This document shows, piece after piece, positions 37,701 through 44,119 of a stretch of 64,000 nucleotides of DNA. Positions within the stretch are counted from its first letter, which is position 1. Each line of letters opens with the position of its first letter. Under the pieces are notes generated by a model. The model ran no database searches. It was not told the origin of the DNA and was given only the letters and a program-made list of their open reading frames with translations. The translations under genes were made by a program, and so were the position numbers. Source of the DNA: Acanthaster planci (lineage: Eukaryota; Echinodermata; Asteroidea; Valvatida; Acanthasteridae); assembly GCF_001949145.1 (NCBI RefSeq), contig NW_019091542.1:351992-415991 (forward strand), read 5' to 3'.

Positions 37701-39557
37701 ATGCATGCGTGTGTACATATCACAAGGACGTGTCTAAATGTTATTTCTTTCCATTATGTGAATTAAGGCCTACGCTCAGCAGTAACAGAAACTTTGTGTG
37801 GAAGCAAACTGCACGTACATGTACATTGATCTCACATTGGTAATGCATACTCAGACTGATTACCCTGACATACATGTACGCAATGCTAAACAGCTTGCAG
37901 GGACAAACCCTTCAGTCATTATCTACCAGCCTGCGGCACAGCTCTTGCAGGGAATGAATCACAGGCAATATTACAGAAACATGTACAAAAGCATGGAAAC
38001 TAGAAATGACTGCTGCTGGCTGTTTCATCTACGCACATCCATACATGTCCATACTGCTCAAAGGTAATCTCACACCATAGTGGTTATGCTGGAAATGATT
38101 TCAGCTAGATGGATCCTATGTGTGTATTGCCGCTGAAGTCACTTTTACAAAACCAACACAAATTACATGTACATGTATACATCAATTCCAGTCCACAGGT
38201 ATGAACATTACATGTACATGTACAGTCAGTGTGTGCACATGTATGTGTATATTGTCCTAACATAGAAGGTACCCGTAGTAATGTTGACGTGCTGTAAGCA
38301 GCCATGTTTAGATACATGACATGTATGTTTATTTATGTAGCCATAAGGGCTGCATCTATAGCCAAAAGCACTATGACCTGCATTATACGTACAGAACATT
38401 ATGCTCACACCACTGTGTGTACGTAAGGCAGCCAAGGTTATTAGTCATACATGAATTATTCTACTCATCAGTTTCGGCAGCATGCAAGTTCAAATAGTGC
38501 AATATCCCTCTCAAAGTTCAAATATAACACAAGCAGGCTTGAGGGTGCAAGTAATTAAACCTATCACACTCCCACAGCACTGCAAATTGACAGCTTTCTT
38601 TCACTTTGGCCTCCCCTGTGTTAAACGGTATCCATGTTCAGAGTGTCCCAGTAGAAATGAATTTCAAAACCCGGGTTTGTTCATTCCCATTAGGTCAAGG
38701 ACACCAGCTCCTCTGACAGCTGGCCTAAGGGTATGTAGGAAAGCCAGAGACCTCACAGCCCATCAGACAAAATCTGCATGATATGAAGGCACAATATCCC
38801 CCTGTTGACAAGATGTTCAACCCCCACCTTGCCAGTGACCCCAAGTCAGCAAAATGAGTGTCAACAAATTTGGACAGTGAATCACCATTGTTTTTTTTTA
38901 AAGATTCGACAGGCGAATTTTACCCAGGAACATGTGCACATGCCTCAATTCTCAGCAAAATACAATTGAGAAACACATAAATAATTTTGCAAAGGAGCAA
39001 TTTTGGACAGCTTGTCTTATTTTTAATACATGTTTTTTTTTATTTTTAGGCTGTCACCGCTACAGTCTAGCAACTGCACCACTTTTGGAAATTTGATTGT
39101 TTGAAGATCACACAGCAATTAGTCCAATTAGCAACACTGGGAGCAAACAATGCTGCTTGCATTAAAGTACTGCCATTTGACATACGGGTCATTCCATGAG
39201 GTTGGGGCACAATTTGTGATGTCCAAAACTTTTACCACCTGTCATGACCGGTACAGTAGGTCATTTACTCTGTAAAAATATCACACACCTCTGTATTCAG
39301 CCTTGCAAGATGTGTAACAATGTCAATTTGGAATCCACATGCAGGGAAGTAACTGTTAAATTCTATGGAACCCATGTAACAATTGACACCATCACAAATT
39401 GTGCCCAAACCTCATGGAATGACCCATATCCATTCTCTCTTTTCTCCCTCAAATCTTTCCAAATTAAACCAATGTCAAAGCTTCCTACCTGAGGCATTCG
39501 CTCGTTGGGCAACCTCTGCAGGCATTTAATGTAATGCTGGTCCACGTAGGCTGACAT
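1679..39557 (-). CDS. RAPGEF2: PDZ-GEF: Rap guanine-nucleotide exchange factor (RAPGEF2/6 orthologue), 30 coding exons, complete
   Basis: Catalyses GDP-to-GTP exchange on Rap1/Rap2 GTPases; in the family it works at cell junctions and membranes. Exons join in phase to about 1473 residues (vertebrate RAPGEF2 is about 1500). Approximate domains: degenerate cNMP-binding domain 1 (24-119), Ser/acidic linker (120-264), cNMP-binding domain 2 (about 280-425), REM/RasGEF-N (437-527), PDZ (about 555-630), Ras-association (about 733-855), RasGEF catalytic domain (about 880-1085), Ser/Pro-rich tail with PPEY and PPDY motifs and C-terminal TSLV. The start is the ATG at 39557; an in-frame GTG at 39569 is not a likely eukaryotic start. 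Both RAPGEF2 and RAPGEF6 match, so this is probably the single pre-duplication gene. All 29 introns have GT donors and AG acceptors in the reading I give. UTR ends and alternative promoters are not determined. Confidence 0.93.
2175..2428 (-). mobile_element. MITE family 1, copy A (inverted orientation)
   Basis: Begins GGGTCATTCCATGAGGTTGG and its interior is the reverse complement of the element at 39186-39425. The right inverted end is eroded (ACAAATTGTGCCCC is still readable). It lies in the last intron of the PDZ-GEF gene. No coding capacity, so a non-autonomous DNA transposon. Confidence 0.8.
2526..2678 (-). CDS. RAPGEF2: PDZ-GEF exon 29 (first PY motif)
   Basis: 153 bases, phase 1 to 1, donor ACAG|GTACGG. 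Encodes [20 protein letters not shown], with a PPEY WW-domain ligand. If the donor is not used, the frame reads only Gly-Thr-Ala before a stop at 2517-2515, which would remove the second PY motif and the PDZ ligand. Confidence 0.85.
2873..3010 (-). CDS. RAPGEF2: PDZ-GEF exon 28 (tail)
   Basis: 138 bases, phase 1 to 1. Very Ser-rich, for example [20 protein letters not shown] and [11 protein letters not shown]. No recognised fold. Confidence 0.8.
3558..3698 (-). CDS. RAPGEF2: PDZ-GEF exon 27 (tail)
   Basis: 141 bases, phase 1 to 1. Encodes [19 protein letters not shown], a Ser-rich segment resembling the DSGHSEISS region of the vertebrate tail; likely disordered. Confidence 0.82.
4053..4247 (-). 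CDS. RAPGEF2: PDZ-GEF exon 26 (tail)
   Basis: 195 bases, phase 1 to 1. Begins [20 protein letters not shown]; vertebrates have SPQALKKILSLSEEGS, a recognisable tail motif. The rest is basic and Ser/Pro/Thr rich. The donor GTTACAAG is weak but is the in-phase choice. Confidence 0.85.
4749..4898 (-). CDS. RAPGEF2: PDZ-GEF exon 25 (tail)
   Basis: 150 bases, phase 1 to 1. Encodes a Ser/Thr-rich stretch followed by [20 protein letters not shown]. Composition fits the unstructured C-terminal region, but specific conservation is low; placement rests on splice sites and phase. Confidence 0.8.
4899..7676 (-). other. PDZ-GEF intron 24
   Basis: Consecutive exons at 7677 and 4898 join in phase, so nothing coding is required here. 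The intron holds a family 2 MITE at about 6381-6729. The rest is AT-rich unique sequence with no recognised gene. Confidence 0.7.
6381..6729. mobile_element. MITE family 2, copy A
   Basis: The left end reads AGCCTTCTGCAAGTTACATT then TGAATAAAATCAGGTGCACT. The right end is its approximate reverse complement (CAGATTTTATTCAGATTTAA then CTTGGGAAAGGCTT). Inverted ends extend about 80 bases. The interior shares GGAACCAGTCCATTCCAGAG-type sequence, in opposite orientation, with the copy at 49073-49435. No ORF; non-autonomous. Confidence 0.75.
7677..7785 (-). CDS. RAPGEF2: PDZ-GEF exon 24
   Basis: 109 bases, phase 0 to 1. Encodes [20 protein letters not shown] and then [16 protein letters not shown]. 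Vertebrates read [20 protein letters not shown]...LSLQCEPATN here. Confidence 0.94.
7935..8005 (+). repeat. tRNA-like fragment (possible SINE head)
   Basis: GGTTCGAATCC at 7966-7976 fits an RNA polymerase III B box, with a Gly/Ala-type tRNA-like sequence before it. It does not fold into a complete tRNA. It may be a truncated copy of the SINE seen at 63631-63897. Confidence 0.35.
8105..8269 (-). CDS. RAPGEF2: PDZ-GEF exon 23
   Basis: 55 codons, phase 0 to 0. Encodes [20 protein letters not shown] and then a basic [20 protein letters not shown]. The RRSSxxNxKKxxEE pattern matches RRSSFLNAKKLYEDA in human RAPGEF2. Confidence 0.92.
8716..8862 (-). CDS. RAPGEF2: PDZ-GEF exon 22 (end of RasGEF domain)
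   Basis: 49 codons, phase 0 to 0. Encodes [20 protein letters not shown] and then [20 protein letters not shown]. This is the helical-hairpin and C-terminal part of the exchange domain, next to the Rap switch-binding surface. Confidence 0.96.
9309..9520 (-). CDS. RAPGEF2: PDZ-GEF exon 21 (RasGEF catalytic core)
   Basis: 212 bases, phase 1 to 0. Encodes [20 protein letters not shown] and [16 protein letters not shown], the NFN(S)xxAI(I/V)SGL hallmark of CDC25 domains, then [20 protein letters not shown]. Confidence 0.97.
9738..9837 (-). CDS. RAPGEF2: PDZ-GEF exon 20 (RasGEF)
   Basis: 100 bases, phase 0 to 1, after a T-rich acceptor. Encodes [20 protein letters not shown] and then [13 protein letters not shown], the second conserved RasGEF block. 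Confidence 0.95.
10043..10219 (-). CDS. RAPGEF2: PDZ-GEF exon 19 (start of RasGEF catalytic domain)
   Basis: 59 codons, phase 0 to 0. Encodes [20 protein letters not shown] and then [20 protein letters not shown], the first structurally conserved region of CDC25-type exchange domains. Confidence 0.95.
10625..10861 (-). CDS. RAPGEF2: PDZ-GEF exon 18 (Ras-association domain)
   Basis: 79 codons, phase 0 to 0. Encodes [40 protein letters not shown] and [18 protein letters not shown]. These are the conserved RA segments ([21 protein letters not shown] in human). Confidence 0.95.
11024..11240 (-). CDS. RAPGEF2: PDZ-GEF exon 17 (start of Ras-association domain)
   Basis: 217 bases, phase 2 to 0. 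Encodes [13 protein letters not shown], a Ser/Asn-rich [12 protein letters not shown] stretch and [19 protein letters not shown]. The last matches the first strands of the RA ubiquitin-like fold in RAPGEF2/6 (VLRVFKADQQSRYIMISK). Confidence 0.94.
11698..11968 (-). CDS. RAPGEF2: PDZ-GEF exon 16 (PDZ to RA linker)
   Basis: 271 bases, phase 1 to 2. Begins [20 protein letters not shown], contains an IPDLALAV motif and a basic end with [18 protein letters not shown]. The vertebrate counterparts are YSIPDLAVDV and RNKLKKILDKTRISILP. Confidence 0.93.
12203..12443 (-). CDS. RAPGEF2: PDZ-GEF exon 15 (PDZ domain)
   Basis: 241 bases, phase 0 to 1, carrying essentially the whole PDZ fold. Key segments are [40 protein letters not shown] and [18 protein letters not shown]. 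The carboxylate-binding loop is KKMGIF where vertebrates have KGFGIF. The domain is known to bind C-terminal peptides of partners such as adaptor and membrane proteins. Confidence 0.95.
12600..12855 (-). mobile_element. tRNA-derived SINE, copy A
   Basis: On the minus strand it starts GGGGAGTTAC, carries a B box GGTTCGAGTCC (12800-12790) and continues through a body ending CTCTAGGGAGAGCATTTAAT then AACTGATAGGGCTT. The same order and sequence are found on the plus strand at 63631-63897. It lies in PDZ-GEF intron 14. Confidence 0.7.
12904..12975 (-). CDS. RAPGEF2: PDZ-GEF exon 14 (REM-PDZ linker)
   Basis: 24 codons, phase 0 to 0. Encodes [20 protein letters not shown], matching GHLRLLNIACAAKAKRR of the vertebrate proteins. 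Confidence 0.93.
13340..13447 (-). CDS. RAPGEF2: PDZ-GEF exon 13 (REM / RasGEF-N)
   Basis: 36 codons, phase 0 to 0. Encodes [20 protein letters not shown] and then [16 protein letters not shown]; human RAPGEF2 reads [20 protein letters not shown] here. Confidence 0.95.
14258..14422 (-). CDS. RAPGEF2: PDZ-GEF exon 12 (REM / RasGEF-N)
   Basis: 55 codons, phase 0 to 0; acceptor CTCTCCTCAG, donor GTATGG. Encodes [20 protein letters not shown] and then [16 protein letters not shown], the RasGEF-N motif that stabilises the catalytic domain. Confidence 0.95.
15620..15720 (-). CDS. RAPGEF2: PDZ-GEF exon 11 (end of second cNMP domain, REM lead-in)
   Basis: 101 bases, phase 1 to 0. Encodes [20 protein letters not shown] and then [13 protein letters not shown], matching vertebrate [26 protein letters not shown]. 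Confidence 0.94.
16055..16735. repeat. 54-bp minisatellite interrupted by an assembly gap
   Basis: Unit starts ACCACTGTAAAGAGCAGTCA; repeats begin at 16061, 16115 and 16169, exactly 54 bases apart. The same unit resumes after the gap at 16685 and ends near 16735. Copy number is unknown because the gap lies within the array. It sits in PDZ-GEF intron 10, close to the exon 10 donor. Confidence 0.92.
16175..16684. other. Assembly gap (510 N)
   Basis: Run of N inside the minisatellite. Length may be an estimate. Confidence 0.99.
16754..16872 (-). CDS. RAPGEF2: PDZ-GEF exon 10 (second cNMP-binding domain)
   Basis: 119 bases, phase 2 to 1. Encodes [20 protein letters not shown] and then [17 protein letters not shown]. 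The cassette that contacts cyclic-nucleotide phosphate is replaced by FGVKPT...MRTT, as in vertebrate PDZ-GEFs, so cAMP binding is not predicted. A 54-bp minisatellite ends about 20 bases past the donor. Confidence 0.95.
17214..17299 (-). CDS. RAPGEF2: PDZ-GEF exon 9 (second cNMP-binding domain)
   Basis: 86 bases, phase 0 to 2. Encodes [20 protein letters not shown] and then VEQLHLGD; the vertebrate proteins read [19 protein letters not shown] here. Confidence 0.95.
17381..17450 (-). repeat. tRNA-like sequence (SINE fragment or tRNA pseudogene)
   Basis: On the minus strand an A box-like TAGCTCAGTTGTGG (17436-17423) is followed by a B box GTTCGAACC near 17400. Spacing is short and the T-stem does not pair well, so it is not a functional tRNA. 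It lies about 80 bases upstream of the exon 9 acceptor. Confidence 0.45.
18266..18500. repeat. Dispersed repeat family 3, copy A
   Basis: Shares GCCATAAAATAC, GACAATGTACCATACAGTGCT and AGCGCTAGGTCCTTCAGGCTC-type blocks, in the same order, with 42186-42480. A degenerate second copy of the first part (18266-18310) precedes it. Family unidentified. Confidence 0.65.
18626..18762 (-). CDS. RAPGEF2: PDZ-GEF exon 8 (second cNMP-binding domain)
   Basis: 137 bases, phase 1 to 0; acceptor CTGATGCAG, donor GTAAGG. Encodes [20 protein letters not shown] and then [20 protein letters not shown], a signature PDZ-GEF sequence. Confidence 0.95.
19428..19500 (-). CDS. RAPGEF2: PDZ-GEF exon 7
   Basis: 73 bases, phase 0 to 1. 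Encodes [20 protein letters not shown], nearly identical to the vertebrate VRDCLEKDP(I/A)DRTDDDIE segment. Confidence 0.92.
21005..21268 (-). CDS. RAPGEF2: PDZ-GEF exon 6 (Ser-rich and acidic linker)
   Basis: 88 codons, phase 0 to 0, acceptor AAATTGCAG and donor GTAAGTC. Contains [19 protein letters not shown] followed by a VDSDDEDT acidic stretch. This corresponds to the SSSLSDIYQATESE...VDSEDDDDEE region before the second cNMP domain in vertebrates. Confidence 0.9.
23944..24120. repeat. Diverged tandem duplication, unit 1
   Basis: Runs AAAGCATCTGTCC, ATCACCCAGCTGAGTGTAC, GAACAGGATCTGAATATTGG, GAGCCCAGAGCA. The same order repeats 177 bases downstream. Confidence 0.85.
24121..24275. repeat. 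Diverged tandem duplication, unit 2
   Basis: Second unit, beginning AAAGCATCTGTCCACAGAAT and ending GATTGGAGCCCAGAGCACTG. It lacks part of the TACATGTA insert present in unit 1. Confidence 0.85.
25087..25257 (-). CDS. RAPGEF2: PDZ-GEF exon 5 (linker)
   Basis: 57 codons, phase 0 to 0. Starts [20 protein letters not shown]; the family has a DYPD-like motif after its first cNMP domain. The rest is hydrophilic with an [10 protein letters not shown] Ser-rich patch, and is expected to be disordered. The preceding intron is 8.6 kb, the longest in the gene. Confidence 0.82.
25258..33834 (-). other. PDZ-GEF intron 4 (8.6 kb)
   Basis: Largest intron of the gene, between the exons for the first cNMP domain and the linker. 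It contains many TACATGTA motifs, a perfect TGACGTCA at 28449-28456, and no exon needed to keep phase. An internal promoter for a short isoform lacking the first cNMP domain is possible but not shown. Confidence 0.6.
28449..28473. promoter_or_regulatory. CRE-like TGACGTCA plus TGACGTG half-site
   Basis: A perfect palindromic CREB/ATF consensus at 28449-28456 is followed within 10 bases by GTGACGTGG. It lies in PDZ-GEF intron 4. This is a motif match only and could be chance. Confidence 0.25.
33835..33910 (-). CDS. RAPGEF2: PDZ-GEF exon 4 (first cNMP-binding domain)
   Basis: 76 bases, phase 2 to 0; acceptor TTGCCTGTAG, donor GTGAGTAAAC. Encodes [20 protein letters not shown], equivalent to the SFGK...CLILEPSE segment of the family. 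The phosphate-binding-cassette signature (GEhAL...PRAAT) of true cAMP-binding domains is absent. Confidence 0.88.
35219..35302 (-). CDS. RAPGEF2: PDZ-GEF exon 3 (first cNMP-binding domain)
   Basis: 84 bases, phase 2 to 2, between acceptor GTCTGCAG and donor GTAAGATC. It encodes [20 protein letters not shown], the highly conserved beta-strand core of the PDZ-GEF N-terminal cNMP domain. Confidence 0.9.
37301..37428 (-). CDS. RAPGEF2: PDZ-GEF exon 2 (first cNMP-binding domain)
   Basis: Acceptor CCTGTAG and donor GTTAGTAAGG enclose a 128-base exon, phase 0 to 2. It encodes [20 protein letters not shown] and then an Ile/Tyr stretch ending in EANDILY. This matches the start of the first cyclic-nucleotide-binding fold of RAPGEF6. 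Confidence 0.88.
39186..39425 (+). mobile_element. MITE family 1, copy B (intact ends)
   Basis: Left end GGGTCATTCCATGAGGTTGG then GGCACAATTTGTGAT. The right end is the reverse complement over 35 bases with one mismatch. Total 240 bp, no coding potential. It lies in PDZ-GEF intron 1, about 60 bases from the exon 1 donor. The interior matches copy A at 2175-2428 in reverse orientation. Confidence 0.88.
39489..39557 (-). CDS. RAPGEF2: PDZ-GEF exon 1 (start codon)
   Basis: Encodes residues 1-23, beginning [20 protein letters not shown], which resembles the N-terminus of RAPGEF6 and fly PDZ-GEF. The donor is AG|GTAGGAAG, leaving phase 0. Transcription start and 5' UTR upstream of 39557 are not resolved. 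Confidence 0.85.
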
Positions 39558-39561
39558 CTTG

Positions 39562-39588
39562 TCACCCACTCATGCAAACTGACGACAT
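39562..39588 (-). promoter_or_regulatory. Short upstream ORF just before the PDZ-GEF start
   Basis: An ATG at 39588 opens an eight-codon frame with a second in-frame ATG at 39573. It closes with TGA at 39564-39562, four bases before the main ATG. If the transcript includes this stretch, the uORF would limit initiation or force reinitiation. Presence in the mRNA is inferred, not shown. Confidence 0.35.
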
Positions 39589-40470
39589 ACAACTTGCACT
39601 TGGTCGCTCAGAGTGATCGTGGCAGGTTACAGGACAAGATGCCCTGTGAACCGACACATAGCCGAGTCTGCTTGGTAACAAGTCCTAACAAGCTTATAAT
39701 TGAAACGTCTGTGCGCTGGCATAACACTGCATAGTTTCCGCTCGTTACAGGTGCTCTTGATTCAAGGGAACAGGGATCTTTTTAATTGTGGCAGCATTGA
39801 TAAGTTAATGAGCAATTAATATTGACAGATTAGCAGGCTCCATCCAACAGCACTGTCTTGCTCAACGTGTGTCCTTTCCTGCAACTGGAGAACTGCATAT
39901 TCCGTTCTCAGCTTCAGACGCCAGAGAAAATGCAATGCACATACATGTGCATGTGTACACGTGTGTTCCGGCCAAACAGACAAGATTCCTTTTTGGGAGG
40001 CTTGCTAATGATGTTGTCGTTGACAGCTCCTTCCACACTGATCACAGGTTCCAGCTCATCTGCAATGCCACATTAAAATAGAGGCAGACGGTTAATGATA
40101 CAAGAAGAAGTGCACAGGTTCTGTTAATTCCACGCACGTCACATTCAATGTCACGAATGAACAGCGCAGGCTGCAACAGTGCATACAAGCAGAGAATCAG
40201 GCCGCGCATCATCGCCGCTTGCATCTTAAAACCCCATACAATGTACATCACCTAAATCCTACCCGGCAAATTGTGCATTTGATACTAGCTAGGCAATACT
40301 GTTGATATTCAGCAAAATGCTATGCAGGCGTATGGTGAAGCGGTGTCCTACATGTACATGCACATGTATGGGCAGATAACTAAGATGCTACATACCGGTA
40401 CATGTACATGTATGTGTATCAACATTAAAAGCATAGCCTTCACTTGTGCTGTACAATACATGTGCAATGC

Positions 40471-40605
40471 ACATGTACGATATGAACATTCTAAGTACAT
40501 GTTCGGTATGAACATTTTAAGTACATGTACATGTACGGTATGGACATTCTAAGTACATGCACATGTACGATAGGAACATTCTAAGTACATGTACATGTTA
40601 AACAT
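40471..40605. repeat. Short tandem array with TACATGTA cores
   Basis: Four imperfect copies, mostly about 32 bases, of ACGATATGAACATTCTAAGT followed by ACATGTACATGT. Copies start near 40478, 40503, 40534 and 40566. Confidence 0.75.
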
Positions 40606-42185
40606 TTAGCATACTGTCACGAGTGGATTTGTGCGCAGTCTGCGCCAGAAGCCTTCTTCATGCACAGTGCCCATTGCGTAATGTTCAGAAAGCAGAGTGA
40701 TTATTATTCATTGTACTTTTCTTTCAGATCAGTGATTAACTCATGCATAGAAGTCATCCTTTCTGCTACATGTACAAAACACAGATTTGACTGTGACTAA
40801 CTACAAAGCAACAAGGAAGCGGACGCATTAAACACTATTACTTCCTGATCATCTACATGTAGTGTTTCTTTTCCAGGGGACTCCCCCCCCCAACAAATAC
40901 TAAGCACATGTACACGAGTCTACTTTGGAGAAGATGAAAAAAAACATAGCACATTGAAAAACAGCGCTGTGTAAGCAATCAACAGACTCGGCAGTCTGGT
41001 GGAAAACACCAGCAACGGTTGATGAGTGTCACTCGGTACAAAGAGGCAAGCTTGCGGTCTCAGGAAAAAGGTCTAACAAGGAATAGATGCATGTACAGCT
41101 AGTAAAATAAAACAAGAAAACTAACAGAACACAACTTCACGATCATGTAGCCACAGCCTCGAATGCTGTGGAGATAAGAACTGTAAAACCGACAACTGTA
41201 AAAACAAAAAGAGACTCTCACAGTGTATGATTCAACTTGGAAATTTAGTAAGATTTGTTCCAAGTGCTCCATGATTGGAAAGCTTCTCAGCCTGACTTTG
41301 CTTGATTACCGGATGCCCCTTTTTTTAAACCCCAAAATGAATTTTTGGATAAAAAAATTGTTTCCGCATGATTCTAGAAACAGGTCCCAGATAAGGACCT
41401 GCACATACATGGTAGTCTCCTGAATGAGTTTAAAGCTCATCAATCTGTGGTAAGACGACTCAAGGCTTCAGTGCAAGATATTTGTACACTCAAACCATCC
41501 CACCATACTCGTGTTAAAAGCATCAATCTTTTCTCTTGATTATATATTAAACTGGTTCACCTATATGGACAACAGCATACACCAAGAAGTGTAACAGTCT
41601 TTGCCACAGACTGGTTCTGAAATGACACATATTTCATTATCACCAAAACAACACAGATTTCATAACACCAAGAACTGTCTACTTTCAACAACACCATGAG
41701 CTTATGCTAAATGCCGACCACGTGTCCATTGTACATTTAATAATGTTTTGTTCGAAAGCGATCGCACCAAACTTGAGGTAGTATCACTAACTCTTTAAAG
41801 AATATCCTAGGTTTAGCGAAAGTCCAGGAACTACACGTTCAATAAGGCATCCTGCTGTGTTGCCGTCGAACACTTCATTGCATATTGATCCAAAAGGGAA
41901 ACTAACACAAGAAAATCTTTCTGTTTCAGTCAGCATCTGTCGGGAACACTCAACGCAGAGTTCTGATTTTACTTTTCAAATATCCCCTTACAACATGGAG
42001 GCCATTACCACCACACGGAAGGACAGTGTCACAACGCTGTTTGTTATTTTTTTTAACTAATATGATTTTTAAAGGTCCTCTTCCTGGTTTCACTGAAAGC
42101 ATAACTGCAGTTAATGTACCGAGTTCTATGTGCTTCTGAGGGAATTTTCCTGGATGAAATGTAAACCAATTAACCCTAACCCTAT

Positions 42186-42480
42186 ATAATCCTACAAATT
42201 ACTACTTGTAGTAAAATGTAGTAATCAGTGCTGCCCCTTATAAGAGGACAAGACCGTATTGTTCTCTGAAGCCATAAAATACAATAGAAAAGACAATGTA
42301 CCATACAGTGCTGTGGCACTATGAATGCATGGCTTTATTGTTCTCTGTACAAGTAACAATGGAAGGAACCTAGCCAGAAGTAGTGATCTGTAGCGCTAGG
42401 TCCTTCAGGCTCAGGCTATTGCTTTGTATTTTGTAGCACAGAGTACTGTAAGCCAAACAATATGCTTGGCGGTTAGGGTT
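42186..42480. repeat. Dispersed repeat family 3, copy B
   Basis: Matches 18266-18500 in the same orientation, with an additional roughly 50-base segment (ATGAATGCATGGCTTTATTG and following) in the middle. Confidence 0.65.
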
Positions 42481-44119
42481 AATGTGGATCTGTGGGCAAT
42501 ATGAATAAGGATGGCTGGCTGAGATAGAGGGCCAGAAATGACTTTCCTCACAACATACATGCAGCCTACCCATGTACAAGTGTACAGTGTATTTACCAAT
42601 CTGGCACAGAGCACTTGAAAGGCTCAAACCAAATTGAGCCAACCTACAGTGTTTGAAATTACCTGCAGTCCTGAAAATGACAGCAATGCTTGGTATGAAA
42701 TGTTGCGTCCAGACACCAATGGGACAGTTCAAATACACAGACAACACTCGTTTTCCCTTAAAATGTTCAACAGCCAGCAGAAAGTGATAAAATGTGAAAT
42801 TTTGCGACGAAAATTTGGAAGCATTTACTAAGTTTGTGCACAGGGAAATCAAGTGTTGCCCGTAAATGGAACTCTTTCCCACCAATGTGTTCTTCATAAA
42901 TACACGTACATGTCAATATTAATGTCATTTCATCAAAGGTCAATCATGACAAAAATGTTGAACATGCTGAACAGACAACTTGGAGACTGACAAACATTTG
43001 TAATTCCTTGGAACATAGTGTCACTGCTCCAATTGACGTGGTGTTTTAGGGGACATGTACATCTCTTTCTCAGCAGTTGGCCCAAAACTAGTCCAAGTAA
43101 CTTGAACTCAACAAATCGCCTTTTCCAACATTTGGACGTGGTCAGGCCCATCAACAAGTACCTGTCTATTATTGTCCAACCATGTCCAAAGGGCAAATTG
43201 AGCGTATAAGTTAGGCCTACTCGACTATGCATCATTTCTTTGCATCATTATTTTGGACGGCTTCTTAGTGGACGATTAAATTGCGGTGGAATTCTTGGGT
43301 GAAGTCAATGTACCCCCATCAGGGAAAGAGTTTATTTATAGATACCACTTGACACCGCGTGCACACACCTATCAGACTGGTCTGAAAAGTTCTAGGTGTT
43401 TTCTAAGTAAACAGCTTGGATTTTTCCCTCCAAAATTGACCTTTTCTTGACAAGTTTTTGCTTTCTGATGGCTAATTGGTCACTTGTCATGACTGTTGAA
43501 AATAATTACTGATGTCCGTATATGGAACTCTTTCCCCTATCAGCGTTGATTTGACCTTACCTAGCCTAGGGGCTGCACACAAAAGCATGTCCACAGCATT
43601 AGGAATAGGCCTAGCATTTATTTTAAACAAATTTGTCACAGAGTTAATTTGTGGACGTGCATGACATGGTGACTAAGTTCTGGAACGGACATGACTGATG
43701 ACAGAACATGATGGAGTGTGGGTCTCGTATTAGGATTTTCTAATCCAAGAACAATGGGGTCAAATGTGGGCTCTCTTATTCGTGTTTAATTCGAAATTCG
43801 TTTGTGCACAATCGCCTATCGATATATCATGTAGGCCAGGGTCAAGGGTGTAGCGCATGCGGCGAGATATTTGGCAACTCCCAGCTTCGAGTCCAAGTTA
43901 GGACCCATGGAAAACTTAATCATACTCACGTCTTCGAAGTCACAGTCGAATCAGCGTCAAGAAAAATGTTCCCCCTTGCCGGAAAACGCCATCTTATTGC
44001 ATTCCATAATGTGTCAATCATTTGGTTCAACCCGGTAAATACTGTCACTTGGCCGGAAATAATCAAAGCCGAAACTCGGGTTCGACGGCATTCGGTCAAC
44101 CAAACGCTCATCACACATA

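Larger units (their letters stand above)
33911..39488 (-). other. PDZ-GEF introns 1-3
   Basis: Three introns around exons 2 and 3, rich in TACATGTA clusters (for example near 34.84, 35.77, 37.15 and 38.2 kb). A family 1 MITE lies at 39186-39425. No other gene recognised. Confidence 0.6.

Noticed and set aside
39558-39569. Extension of PDZ-GEF by four residues from a GTG codon
   Set aside because: GTG is not a usual eukaryotic start, and an ATG follows immediately with matching family N-terminus.
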